Origin: Chloroflexota bacterium
Lineage (GTDB): Bacteria; Chloroflexota; Limnocylindria; Limnocylindrales; CSP1-4
NCBI GenBank assembly: GCA_021812735.1
Contig: JAKAMV010000417.1
Coordinates: forward strand, 1 to 8,178
Direction of reading: 5' to 3'
DNA: 8,178 nucleotides
Shown here: positions 1 to 6,527 of the stretch, piece after piece
How positions within the stretch are numbered: the stretch's first letter is position 1
How the letters are laid out: each line of letters begins with the position of its first letter
The notes under the pieces: generated by a model
Databases searched by the model: none
What the model was told of the DNA's origin: nothing
The model's input: the letters and a program-made list of their open reading frames with translations, nothing else
Translations under genes and position numbers: made by a program

Positions 1-381
1 CCCCGGCCGCCGGAAGATCAGGGCGCCTACCCCCGCGACGCTCACGCCCGCGAGCACCGGCACCGCGGCTTTCGCGGCCCGCGGCGGGAGGACGAGCTCG
101 AAGAACGGCACCGGATCGCCCCACGAGGACTGCAGCCGCCCCGCCGGACAGTCCCCGCGGCCGACGATGAGGGCGACGCCCTCGACCAGCAGGAAGGCCA
201 CGCCCGCCCACAGGCGGCGGCTCCGTCGCCGCCTGTGGGCCGAGACCCAGACGTCGCCGAGGCACCACAGCTGGGCGATCGACCAAGCCGCGTGGACGAC
301 CCGCCACGCCCGCGCACGACCGCCAAGGCTCGCCCAGCTCACCTCCCGTCGGGACGGACGCGTCTCGATGCTGTCGGTCAT
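1..381 (-). CDS. Unknown small membrane protein, C-terminus cut off by window edge
   Basis: The frame is open from an ATG at 381 to the window edge (127 residues seen), so the C-terminus is missing. It reads as a polytopic membrane protein. There are three hydrophobic stretches, at about residues 28-47 (Trp/Leu-rich), 57-74 and 104-123. A very basic Arg cluster at 50-56 between the first two suggests a cytoplasmic loop. Between the second and third lie a conserved-looking GDCP (76-79) and the segment GDPVPFFELVLPPRAAK (88-104). That segment resembles conserved hypothetical proteins I have seen in high-GC bacteria, but I cannot name a family or function. No Shine-Dalgarno site precedes the ATG. 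A GAGAAT hexamer (388-393, minus strand) ends 6 nt before it, which would suit a leaderless transcript. The gene diverges from the receiver-like gene at 535. The reading frame is convincing; the function is not known. Confidence 0.7.
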   Translation of the reverse strand, partial: MTDSIETRPSRREVSWASLGGRARAWRVVHAAWSIAQLWCLGDVWVSAHRRRRSRRLWAGVAFLLVEGVALIVGRGDCPAGRLQSSWGDPVPFFELVLPPRAAKAAVPVLAGVSVAGVGALIFRRPG

Positions 382-387
382 CGGCCT

Positions 388-408
388 ATTCTCGCAGGCA
401 ACGTTGCC
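388..408. promoter_or_regulatory. Palindrome next to a putative minus-strand -10 element
   Basis: Positions 397-408 form a perfect 12-bp palindrome, GGCAACGTTGCC. It lies just upstream of the minus-strand hexamer GAGAAT (388-393), which ends 6 nt before the ATG of the membrane protein. A palindrome where the -10/-35 spacer would be is a classical repressor position. No recognisable -35 box was found. This is a candidate operator only, and the regulator is unknown. Confidence 0.3.
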
Positions 409-469
409 GCGGGCTCGGGCCTGCCGGGCCTGCCGTGCGGCTCCCGACGCGCTCTTCGGCCCGGGCCCG

Positions 470-475
470 CATACT
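470..475 (+). promoter_or_regulatory. Putative -10 element for the receiver-like gene
   Basis: CATACT (470-475) matches the bacterial -10 consensus at four of six positions and is one of few such hexamers in this GC-rich stretch. Its end is 6 nt before an ATG at 482, the spacing expected for a leaderless transcript starting at that ATG. No good -35 box is seen 16-18 bp upstream, so the call is weak. Confidence 0.25.
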
Positions 476-481
476 GCGCCC

Positions 482-538
482 ATGACTTCCCCGGCCCCGA
501 GGGCCGGGCGCAGATCGATGTCGGAGGCGTTTGCATGA
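482..538 (+). CDS. Possible 18-codon upstream reading frame coupled to the receiver-like gene
   Basis: An ATG at 482 opens an 18-residue frame rich in Ser, Ala, Pro and Arg. Its TGA (536-538) overlaps the ATG (535-537) of the receiver-like gene as ATGA. The frame begins 6 nt after a CATACT hexamer, so it could be translated as a leaderless leader peptide that feeds ribosomes to the downstream start. That start also has its own good Shine-Dalgarno site, so coupling is not required. The peptide is not recognised. The overlap could be chance: in-frame stops are rare in GC-rich DNA, and ATGA needs only one base after an ATG. Confidence 0.2.
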   Translation: MTSPAPRAGRRSMSEAFA

Positions 539-933
539 CCCGGGTCCTCCTCGTCCAGCGCGATCCCGCGGTCGCGTCGGACATGGCCGCGAAGCTCCGC
601 AGCGCGGGCTACGAGATCGAGCTCTGCGGCGGGCCGGAGCAGGAGCCCTGCCCGGTCATCCGCGACATGCCGTGCCCCCTCGTGGACCGCGCGGACGTCC
701 TCGTCTACGACGCCTGGGTCGCCGGCGAGGCGGTCGCCGGCGAGCACCTCGTGTCCCAGCTCCGCGATGCGTACGCCGACCTCCCGGTCGTCCTCACGTC
801 GGTGGACGACTCGGTGGCCTGGGCCGAGCGCGAGGGCCGGCACCGCGTGTTCCCGCTGGGCAGCCAGCCGACCGACACCGAGCTGGTCGAGGCGATCGAG
901 GTCGCGCTGGGCGACCAGGGCATGGCCGAGTGA
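535..933 (+). CDS. Divergent response-regulator receiver-like protein, stand-alone
   Basis: This 132-residue protein has the size and alternating beta/alpha pattern of a lone CheY-like receiver domain with no output domain. MTRVLLVQRDP (1-11) is strand 1 with one acidic residue (D10). ADVLVYDAW (53-61) carries a candidate phospho-acceptor, D59. LPVVLTS (83-89) supplies the Thr/Ser switch (T88). RVFPL (104-108) is strand 5, and a final helix covers about 113-125. Several canonical features are missing. The acidic pair after strand 1 is reduced to one residue, and the invariant lysine after strand 5 is absent; the only lysine in the whole protein is K20. An inserted Cys/Pro-rich segment carries C31, C39 and C47. 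It may therefore be a pseudo-receiver working by protein contact, or a metal- or redox-sensitive variant. The start is fixed by GGAGG at 523-527, 7 nt before the ATG. No partner kinase is nearby. Confidence 0.75.
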   Translation: MTRVLLVQRDPAVASDMAAKLRSAGYEIELCGGPEQEPCPVIRDMPCPLVDRADVLVYDAWVAGEAVAGEHLVSQLRDAYADLPVVLTSVDDSVAWAEREGRHRVFPLGSQPTDTELVEAIEVALGDQGMAE

Positions 934-939
934 TCTGAC

Positions 940-953
940 CCGCCCGCGGGCGG
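940..953. terminator. GC palindrome just after the receiver-like gene
   Basis: CCGCCCGCGGGCGG is a perfect 14-bp palindrome starting 7 nt after the TGA at 931-933. It can form a short strong stem if the centre opens, but no T-run follows. It may act as a transcription pause or as a weak or Rho-assisted terminator. Such palindromes also arise by chance at this GC content. Confidence 0.25.
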
Positions 954-989
954 CCTCCGACGCGGCAGCCTCGCCCGGCGCGGGCGCCC

Positions 990-1015
990 GGCCCGCGGTT
1001 CAGCGATCGCGGGCC
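990..1015. terminator. Stem-loop between convergent genes, possible bidirectional terminator
   Basis: GGCCCGC (990-996) and GCGGGCC (1009-1015) form a 7-bp GC stem with a 12-nt loop. It lies 3 nt beyond the stop of the leftward GH15 gene (1019-1021) and about 56 nt beyond the stop of the rightward receiver-like gene, so it could end transcripts from both sides. There is no T-tract on either strand, so intrinsic termination is uncertain. Confidence 0.35.
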
Positions 1016-1018
1016 CGA

Positions 1019-3457
1019 TCATGCGGTCGGAGCGGGCACCACCTCGACGCGGACGTCCCGGCCCTCCCAGCGCCCGGCCTCGGGCCACCAGACGGTGAAG
1101 TCCACGGCCCCGCCCGGAGCCAGCCGGTCCGAGTCCGGGATGTCGGCCACCCACACGCCGAGGCCCGTGTCCCGGGCGTCGAGGTCCGCCCAGGTCCGCC
1201 ACCCGTCGACTGAGAACCGGATCCGGGCCGGCGCCATCACCTCCACGCGGAGGAGCCGCCCCTCCGGCAGCGACGGTCGCGGCGCCGTGAAGCGCCACGT
1301 CGCCCGCGTCGCCTTCGGCGCGATCCCCCCGTAGCGCCGCCAGGCCGCCTCGGGACGGTCGATCGAGTGGCCGAGCGCGATCGACCGCACGAGCTTCACG
1401 TACTCCGCATGCGCCCAGGCCAGCGGCATGGCCGAGCCGGACGGCCGGCCGGGCTCGAGGTGTCGCCCGGGGATCGGCGCCGCGTCCCAGACCTGCTCCG
1501 GCAGCATGCCCCCACCCGAGGCCATGCGCAGCATCGCCGCGAGGTACGGCCCCGCGTCCCGCCCGGCGTCGAGCTCGTAGTGGCCCCGCTCGCCCACCAG
1601 CAGCGGCCAGCCGCGGCCGACGCCGGTGCCGTCGTAGGCGCGCCCGTCCTCGTGCTCGCCGTAGCCGTCGCCCGTGTAGCGGTGCCAGACCGGCCCGCTC
1701 GGCGTCTCGGTGCGCAGGAGGGCGTCCGCCACCGCGAGGCTCGAGAGGATCCGCGGGTCGTCGGGCAGGCGCAGCCCGAACCGCACCAGCGCCAGGAAGT
1801 CCGTCCCGACCATCTCGTCGGCCGGCACCATCGACATCTCGGGCGGCCGGTTGCGGAGCGCCACCGGCGTCGAGATGGGCGCTCCGGCCAGCACGTCGGG
1901 CGACGCGATCCGGACGAAGTGGCCGTCCACCCCGTGCTCCCGCGCGAGCCGAGTGCCCCGCGCGTACGTCCACTCCTCGATGGACGCGTTCCAGTCGTCC
2001 GCCAGCTCCAGGCAGTAGGCGGCCGCGGGCTCGGGCAGGTGCCCGGCCGCCACCACCAGGGCCGCCACCACCGGCGCGAGCGTGGACGGCGTCAGCCCCG
2101 CCGTCTCCTCCCAGCGGTCCTGGCCCGTGGCAGGCCCGGTCCGGGCGATGAAGCCGGCGGCCCGGGCGATCATGCGGTCCAGCGCGGCCTCGCTGACCAG
2201 GTTGCGGAACGCCTCCTCGTGGGGGCCAGACCGCCCGTGCATGTGGGCGGCGCCCGTCCGGAGGGCCCCTGCGAGCAGGATGGGGTAGGCGGCCTCGTCG
2301 AGCTGCAGGCCGTTCCAGTAGGGCATCCCGTCCACCCACTGGTTCTGGGGCCAGTGGCCGTCCGGCTCCTGCGACGCGACGAGGTAGGCGAGCGTGCGGC
2401 GGGCCGTGGCCACGGCGCCCAGCGCGACGAAGGCGCCCGCCGACTCGACGAGGTCCCGCGACCAGACGAGGTGGTAGCCGCCCACGTCGTTGCGGGTGTT
2501 GCCCCAGGGGATGGACAGGCTGGCCACGGTCGCGCCGGGCAGCGTCCGGTCCTGGTGGGACCGAAGCACGGTCGCGGACGACAGGTACAGGTCGCGCTCG
2601 TCCGGGGCGAGGCCGGCGGGCGGGTCGACCACGGTCCGCAGATACCCGCCCCAGTTGCCGAGGTACTCCTCCCACGCGCTCTCGAACGGGGTCGCGAGCG
2701 CGGCCGACGCCTCCAGCGCGGCCTCCTCGGGCCGGGCGCCGAACGCGAGGGCGAGCTGCGCCGCGCCGCCGTCGAGCGCGAGCTCGGTCATGCCCGCCAC
2801 GTTGCCGGGGCCCGCCTCCGCGTGCTCCCAGCGCATGCGGCCGTTGGCCGCGAAGTCCTGCCAGCCGTCCGACACGCCGACGTACCCGACGCCTTGGCGA
2901 AGCGGGCTCGGGTCCGACGCCAGCGCCAGGGACCACGGACCGTCCTGTGCGAAGAGCATGGGGCGGCCCTTGTAGGCCCCGGCCCACGCACGGCCCTGGA
3001 GGCCGGTGAACCCCAGGTGCGGCGCGAGGAGCGGGTAGAGCCGCAGCGGGCGGTCCGCCGGCCCGGGGCCGCCGCCGCGGAGGTCCTCGAGCCGGGCCTC
3101 CATCCGGACCACGTCGGCGTGGTCGTCGGCGCAGATGCGCAGCGTGAGCCGGTAGGCCGGGTGGCGGTGCACCGCCGTGATCGCGGGCGCGCCGCCCTCG
3201 GCGTGGCGCACGTCGTGCGCCGCGTCGCGCTTGACCTCGCTCCAGAATCCCGCGCCGTCGGCGACGATGAAGCCCAGGTCCCGAACCTGCGGCCGGTCCA
3301 CGTGGGGCCAGTACACCTCGTTCAGGATCCCGCGCCCCACCGTGAACCAGACGCGGCTCGAGTAGTGCGACGTCCCGATGGCGTCCTTGTCGCTGCTCGA
3401 CCAGGTCGGGGCGAGCCCGGGCGCGCCGGGGGCGTCGGGGGCGCCGCCCGCGCTCAC
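1019..3457 (-). CDS. Glycoside hydrolase family 15 glucoamylase-type enzyme (glucan 1,4-alpha-glucosidase)
   Basis: This 812-residue protein belongs to GH15, which releases glucose from the non-reducing ends of alpha-glucans by inversion. Residues ~8-275 match the N-terminal beta-sandwich of bacterial glucoamylases and glucodextranases, with [19 protein letters not shown] at 33-51. Residues ~285-700 form the (alpha/alpha)6 catalytic barrel, with WSRDLVES (332-339), [10 protein letters not shown] (368-377) and [11 protein letters not shown] (381-391). The expected general acid is E450 in DRWEETAG and the general base E623 in GERGHYEL. A further ~90 residues (~720-812) look like a small beta-rich C-terminal module. 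There is no signal peptide or membrane segment, so the enzyme is probably cytoplasmic and acts on glycogen or maltodextrin. The GTG start at 3457 is chosen because it overlaps the zwf stop in GTGA and removes an unlikely Arg-rich extension; GGTGG lies 6 nt upstream. Exact specificity (glucoamylase, glucodextranase or trehalase-like) cannot be read from sequence alone. Confidence 0.93.
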   Translation of the reverse strand: MSAGGAPDAPGAPGLAPTWSSSDKDAIGTSHYSSRVWFTVGRGILNEVYWPHVDRPQVRDLGFIVADGAGFWSEVKRDAAHDVRHAEGGAPAITAVHRHPAYRLTLRICADDHADVVRMEARLEDLRGGGPGPADRPLRLYPLLAPHLGFTGLQGRAWAGAYKGRPMLFAQDGPWSLALASDPSPLRQGVGYVGVSDGWQDFAANGRMRWEHAEAGPGNVAGMTELALDGGAAQLALAFGARPEEAALEASAALATPFESAWEEYLGNWGGYLRTVVDPPAGLAPDERDLYLSSATVLRSHQDRTLPGATVASLSIPWGNTRNDVGGYHLVWSRDLVESAGAFVALGAVATARRTLAYLVASQEPDGHWPQNQWVDGMPYWNGLQLDEAAYPILLAGALRTGAAHMHGRSGPHEEAFRNLVSEAALDRMIARAAGFIARTGPATGQDRWEETAGLTPSTLAPVVAALVVAAGHLPEPAAAYCLELADDWNASIEEWTYARGTRLAREHGVDGHFVRIASPDVLAGAPISTPVALRNRPPEMSMVPADEMVGTDFLALVRFGLRLPDDPRILSSLAVADALLRTETPSGPVWHRYTGDGYGEHEDGRAYDGTGVGRGWPLLVGERGHYELDAGRDAGPYLAAMLRMASGGGMLPEQVWDAAPIPGRHLEPGRPSGSAMPLAWAHAEYVKLVRSIALGHSIDRPEAAWRRYGGIAPKATRATWRFTAPRPSLPEGRLLRVEVMAPARIRFSVDGWRTWADLDARDTGLGVWVADIPDSDRLAPGGAVDFTVWWPEAGRWEGRDVRVEVVPAPTA

Positions 3458-4857
3458 GCGACCACCGGATCGTGCCAGCGGTCGCCGCGCGCGAGCACGC
3501 CCGAGGATTCCGCGGGCCCCCACGTCCCGGGCTCGTATGGGTGCGGAGACGTCCCCGCCCCGAGCACGCCGTCGACGACGCGCCACGCGGCCTCGACCGA
3601 ATCCTCGCGGGCGAACAGCGCCTGATCGCCGCGCACCGCGTCGCCGATCAGGCGCTGGTAGGGCGGCCGCTCCGACCCGCTCTGGTGCGCCGCGACCAGC
3701 TCGACGGGCTCGCCGACCATCGCCTCGCCGGGCCGCTTCGCCCGCGTCCGGAGCGAGATCGACATGTCGGGCGACAGCCGGAAGCGGAACTCGTCGGCGT
3801 CGCGCGGCTCGGCCTCGCCGAAGGGGGCCACCGGCGGCCGGCGCAGCAGGACCCGGACCTCGGTGGCGGTCACCGGCAGCGCCTTGCCGGTTCGGATGTA
3901 GAACGGCACGCCGGCCCAGCGCCAGGTGCGCACGTCCAGCCGAAGCGCGGCGAACGTCTCGACGTTCGACTCGGGCGCAACGCCCGGGACGTCCCGGTAG
4001 CCGCGGTACTGGCCTCGGACGACGTCGCCCGGCCGGAGCGGCCGGATCGAGTCCAGCACCTTGAACTGGGCGTCGCGGACCGCCTCCGGCGAGGCGCCGG
4101 ACGGCGGTTCCATGGCGAGGAGGCTCACCACCTGGAGCAGGTGGTTCTGGACGACGTCGCGAATGGCGCCGGCCTGCTCGTAGAACGCGCCGCGGTCCGC
4201 GACGTCGAACGCCTCGGCCATGTTGATCTGCACCGACGACACGTGGTCGCGGTTCCAGATCGGCTCGAGGAACGCGTTCGCGAAGCGGAAGTAGAGCAGG
4301 TTCTGGACCGGCTCCTTGCCCAGGTAGTGGTCGATCCGGAAGACGTCCCGCTCGGCGAAGGCCGTGTGGACGGTGCCGTTGAGCGCCAGCGCGGAGGCGA
4401 GGTCGTGCCCGAACGGCTTCTCGACGATGATCCGGGCGCCATCGGCGCAGCCCGACGCCGCCAGGTGGTCCACCACCGCCCCGAAGAGCATCGGGGGCAC
4501 CGCCAGATAGTGGAGCGGGTGCCGGGCTGTCCCGAGCGCCTGGCGCAGGGCGTGGAACGTCCCGGCGTCGTCGTCGGAGCCCTTCACGAAGCCGAGGCGG
4601 TCGGTCAGGGCGGCCGTGGCGGCCGGATCCGTGAAGCCGTGCGCGAGGAGGCTGGCTCTCGCGCGGTCCCTGAGGCTCTCGACGTCGCCCGACCGCGCCA
4701 CGCCGATGACCGGCAGGTCGAAACCCTCCTCGCTGACGAGGGCGGCGAGCGCGGGGAAGATCTGCTTGAAGGCGAGGTCGCCGGTGGCGCCGAAGAAGAC
4801 GAACGCGTCGGACCGGGCGGGCGGCCCGGAGGCCCGGCGAGCCTGCGAGCCAGCCAT
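3454..4857 (-). CDS. zwf: Glucose-6-phosphate 1-dehydrogenase
   Basis: The 467-residue product oxidises glucose 6-phosphate to 6-phosphogluconolactone with NAD(P)+, the entry step of the oxidative pentose phosphate pathway. The length is slightly below the usual ~490. The Rossmann fingerprint GATGDLA is at 23-29, and EKPFG at 146-150 includes the substrate-site lysine K147. The family signature RIDHYLGKE at 174-182 has D176, H177 and K181. VQNH at 236-239 supplies the catalytic-base histidine H239. Residues ~170-467 form the alpha/beta dimerisation domain, with [15 protein letters not shown] at 314-328. The family reading FKQIFPAL after the fingerprint is a variant seen in some high-GC bacteria. 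The ATG at 4857 is preferred: it begins ~16 residues before the first beta strand and has G-rich Shine-Dalgarno-like sequence upstream. The frame is open further, to an ATG at 5028, but that part is low-complexity and lacks family similarity. The stop overlaps the GH15 start, so the two are co-transcribed. Confidence 0.95.
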   Translation of the reverse strand: MAGSQARRASGPPARSDAFVFFGATGDLAFKQIFPALAALVSEEGFDLPVIGVARSGDVESLRDRARASLLAHGFTDPAATAALTDRLGFVKGSDDDAGTFHALRQALGTARHPLHYLAVPPMLFGAVVDHLAASGCADGARIIVEKPFGHDLASALALNGTVHTAFAERDVFRIDHYLGKEPVQNLLYFRFANAFLEPIWNRDHVSSVQINMAEAFDVADRGAFYEQAGAIRDVVQNHLLQVVSLLAMEPPSGASPEAVRDAQFKVLDSIRPLRPGDVVRGQYRGYRDVPGVAPESNVETFAALRLDVRTWRWAGVPFYIRTGKALPVTATEVRVLLRRPPVAPFGEAEPRDADEFRFRLSPDMSISLRTRAKRPGEAMVGEPVELVAAHQSGSERPPYQRLIGDAVRGDQALFAREDSVEAAWRVVDGVLGAGTSPHPYEPGTWGPAESSGVLARGDRWHDPVVA

Positions 4858-5239
4858 GCTCCGCCCACCCCCTCGCACCTGCCGCCGGCTTGGCCGGTCC
4901 GGCTCGCGCGGCGGCGCGTCCTCGGCGCTCGCCGCGCGGTCACGAAGTGCAGCGTGGGCGTGGTTGAGCATGTCGCGGTCCTCCGCATCGGCGGCCGTCG
5001 GGCCGCCGTCCACGCCATTGTGGACCATCTCGGGCAGGTGCCCGGCGACCGCCGCCGGGTGACGCCGGCGCAGGCCGAGCGGTGGTTCCGGGCCGATGCC
5101 GCCCGGGCCAGGGCCGGGCGCTGACCGGGAGCTGGCACCCGCGCCCAGCAGCGCGGCCTACACAGTCCTGCGTATTCCAGCGGCCCCGCACACCGTCAAC
5201 GCTGACCGAAGGATCCGCACGCAGACAGGGAGCAGGACC
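4858..5239. promoter_or_regulatory. Divergent intergenic region rich in inverted repeats
   Basis: This 382-bp gap must hold the promoters of zwf (leftward) and the PanB-like gene (rightward). Positions 4989-5059 carry four inverted repeats nearly end to end. These are CGGCGGCC-N4-GGCCGCCG (4989-5008), GTCCAC-N6-GTGGAC (5008-5025), CGGGCA-N2-TGCCCG (5031-5044) and CCCGGCG-N5-CGCCGGG (5041-5059). CACAAT on the minus strand near 5012-5017 is a weak -10 candidate inside the second repeat. No convincing -35/-10 pair was found for the rightward gene in 5125-5239. The repeats may be operators or RNA hairpins, although dyads are common at this base composition. Confidence 0.35.
4954..5124 (+). CDS. 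Possible small protein of 56 residues, unrecognised
   Basis: A plus-strand frame from GTG 4954 (or GTG 4960) to TGA 5122-5124 lies in the gap between zwf and the PanB-like gene. Its predicted product has an alternating hydrophobic start ([20 protein letters not shown]) and a helical tail ending [14 protein letters not shown]. Third codon positions are almost all G or C, first positions next, and second positions clearly lower, as in real genes of this window. There is no good Shine-Dalgarno site, the start is uncertain, and several inverted repeats lie inside it. It could equally be non-coding regulatory DNA. I do not recognise a family. Confidence 0.25.
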   Translation: MGVVEHVAVLRIGGRRAAVHAIVDHLGQVPGDRRRVTPAQAERWFRADAARARAGR

Positions 5240-6136
5240 GTGGCCGACGAAGCGCTCGACGTCGAGATCAAGGACAGCGACAAGCAGGCCGTCAAATCCT
5301 CGCTGGTGAAGAAAGGCCGCAAGTCGATCGCCTACCTCCAGAGGAAGAAGGACAGCGGCGAGAAGATCGTCCAGTACTGCCCGGCCCACCTCGACCCGTA
5401 CTGGACCCTGGCGGCCGAGATGGCCGGCGTGGACATCGTCCGGTACACCGCTCCCGGCGAGACGATCGAGCACCGGATCGCGAACCTGCCCTGGTGGACC
5501 CGCGAGCTCCGCAGGGTCGCGCAGTTCGTGCACCTCAACGCCTACCTCCAGACGCCGGAGTTCGCCGAGAAGCACAGGGCGCTCGAGCGCGCGTCGATCC
5601 TGATGGCGGAGGGCGCCGACAGCATCCTCCCCATGGGCGTCAACCTCGAGACCCTCGAGTACCTCGCGTCCAACCACGTCGTGGTGTTCGGCCACGTGGG
5701 CGCCCTGTCTGGCTGGCAGACCGCCGCCCACGGCGGCTACAAGCGCTGCGGCACGACGGCCGAGGCCGCCATGGAGATCTACGAGCAGGCGCACGCGTAC
5801 CAGGAGGCCGGCATGCTGGGGATGACCATCGAGCTGACGCCCCGCGAGGTCAACGACGCGATCGCTGCGAAGCTGCGAGTGCCCGTCGTCGCCGTGGCTG
5901 CCGGCGGGGCGGCCGACGGATCCGAGCTCGTCCACTTCGACCTGTTCGGGATGATGCCGGCGGGCCGCACGGGCGCCCACGCGAAGGTCTACGGGAACTT
6001 CTTCGAGTTCGCCGCCGGCGCGATCGGCGCCTTCGGCCGCGAGGTGCAGTCGGGTGCGTACCCGCAGCCGGAGCACGGCTACGGGATGAAGGAGGACGAG
6101 CTCGACCGGTTCCGCGACGAGCTCGCGAAGAGGTAG
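5240..6136 (+). CDS. Divergent PanB-fold protein (ketopantoate hydroxymethyltransferase / PEP mutase superfamily), function unknown
   Basis: The 298-residue protein is related to PanB, which makes ketopantoate from ketoisovalerate for CoA synthesis, but it is probably not a normal PanB. The C-terminal half aligns well by eye. GHVGALSG (151-158) has the conserved His H152. GGYKRCGTTAEAA (165-177) follows. MTIELTP (195-201) places E198 at the catalytic Glu, equal to E181 of E. coli PanB as I recall it. IPVIGIGAG is replaced by VPVVAVAAGG (214-223), and SGAYPQPEHGYGM (271-283) matches the family tail. In the N-terminal half, the canonical TAYDY, VGDS, ADLPF and VKIEGG segments become QYCPAHLDPYW, VRYTAPGE, VHLNAY and ILPMGVN, so the metal-site Asp, Asp and Glu are gone. 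The first ~40 residues are lysine-rich. The GTG start at 5240 follows GGGAG (5228-5232) by 7 nt. It probably forms an operon with the dehydrogenase fragment 103 nt downstream. Confidence 0.8.
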   Translation: MADEALDVEIKDSDKQAVKSSLVKKGRKSIAYLQRKKDSGEKIVQYCPAHLDPYWTLAAEMAGVDIVRYTAPGETIEHRIANLPWWTRELRRVAQFVHLNAYLQTPEFAEKHRALERASILMAEGADSILPMGVNLETLEYLASNHVVVFGHVGALSGWQTAAHGGYKRCGTTAEAAMEIYEQAHAYQEAGMLGMTIELTPREVNDAIAAKLRVPVVAVAAGGAADGSELVHFDLFGMMPAGRTGAHAKVYGNFFEFAAGAIGAFGREVQSGAYPQPEHGYGMKEDELDRFRDELAKR

Positions 6137-6161
6137 CCCGCGGGTGCTCGAAGGGAACCGG

Positions 6162-6174
6162 GGGCGCGGCGCCC
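6162..6174 (+). repeat. GC hairpin between the PanB-like gene and the dehydrogenase fragment
   Basis: GGGCGC and GCGCCC flank one base, giving a 13-bp inverted repeat 26 nt after the PanB-like stop. In RNA the inner bases would open to form a short stem. No T-run follows. It may attenuate or stabilise the intercistronic message, or simply reflect GC content. Confidence 0.25.
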
Positions 6175-6239
6175 GGCACCGCCGCCCGCGCCTGCCTCCC
6201 CCGCGTGTGGACGCGACTGCCGCGCCAGAGGAGTCGGAC

Positions 6240-6527
6240 ATGGACGAGCCCTACGGCTTCGACCCGATCTACCAGCGCCTGCTCGGATTCGACATCAACG
6301 GCGCCGAGGTCGGCGGGGTCAAGGTTGCCGGCGCCGAGCACGCGGTGCCGATGGCGGAGCTGCTGGACCTGACGGGCAAGGCCGCCGTCGTCACCGGCGG
6401 CGCCCGCGGCCTCGGCTTCGCCGTCGTCAACCGCCTGACCGAGGCCGGGGCGAGCGTGATGATCGTCGACGTCGCCGTCGAGTTCGCGAAGGCGGCCGCC
6501 GAGTACTTCACGGGCAAGGGCCGGGAC
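6240..6527 (+). pseudogene. Short-chain dehydrogenase/reductase, truncated after ~95 residues
   Basis: The ATG at 6240 follows AGAGGAG (6227-6233) by 6 nt and opens a clear SDR N-terminus. A ~40-residue leader precedes the Rossmann core. LTGKAAVVTGGARGLGFAV (44-62) holds the TGxxxGxG cofactor motif at 52-59. VMIVDV (73-78) ends in D77 after the second strand, which usually means NAD(H) preference. Similarity stops at about residue 95. The expected NNAG, catalytic Ser and YxxxK motifs never appear in any of the three plus-strand frames. The original frame stays open by chance to a TAG at 7182-7184, running antisense through the Fur-family gene, so a 314-residue chimeric product is formally possible. 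I read it as a truncated gene whose partner is the PanB-like gene upstream. An assembly join at this point is the main alternative. Confidence 0.7.

Noticed and set aside
705..2987. Very long minus-strand frame offset from the GH15 gene
   Set aside because: It is an Arg/Gly/Pro-rich shadow of the GH15 gene in another frame with no recognisable domain; in GC-rich DNA stop codons are rare.
1367..3625. Long plus-strand frame opposite the GH15 gene
   Set aside because: Antisense low-complexity translation with no motif, while the minus strand gives an unmistakable GH15 enzyme.
4858..5028. N-terminal extension of zwf to the ATG at 5028
   Set aside because: The extra 57 residues are low-complexity and not part of the enzyme family, which begins close to the Rossmann strand; ATG 4857 fits better.
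3472..5124. Long plus-strand frame opposite zwf
   Set aside because: The portion opposite zwf is a shadow. Only its last ~56 codons, which lie outside zwf, were kept as a weak small-gene candidate.
4940..6241. Minus-strand frame of 433 codons opposite the PanB-like gene
   Set aside because: Repetitive Val/Leu/Arg-rich translation typical of antisense of a real GC-rich gene; the plus strand has clear family motifs and a Shine-Dalgarno site.
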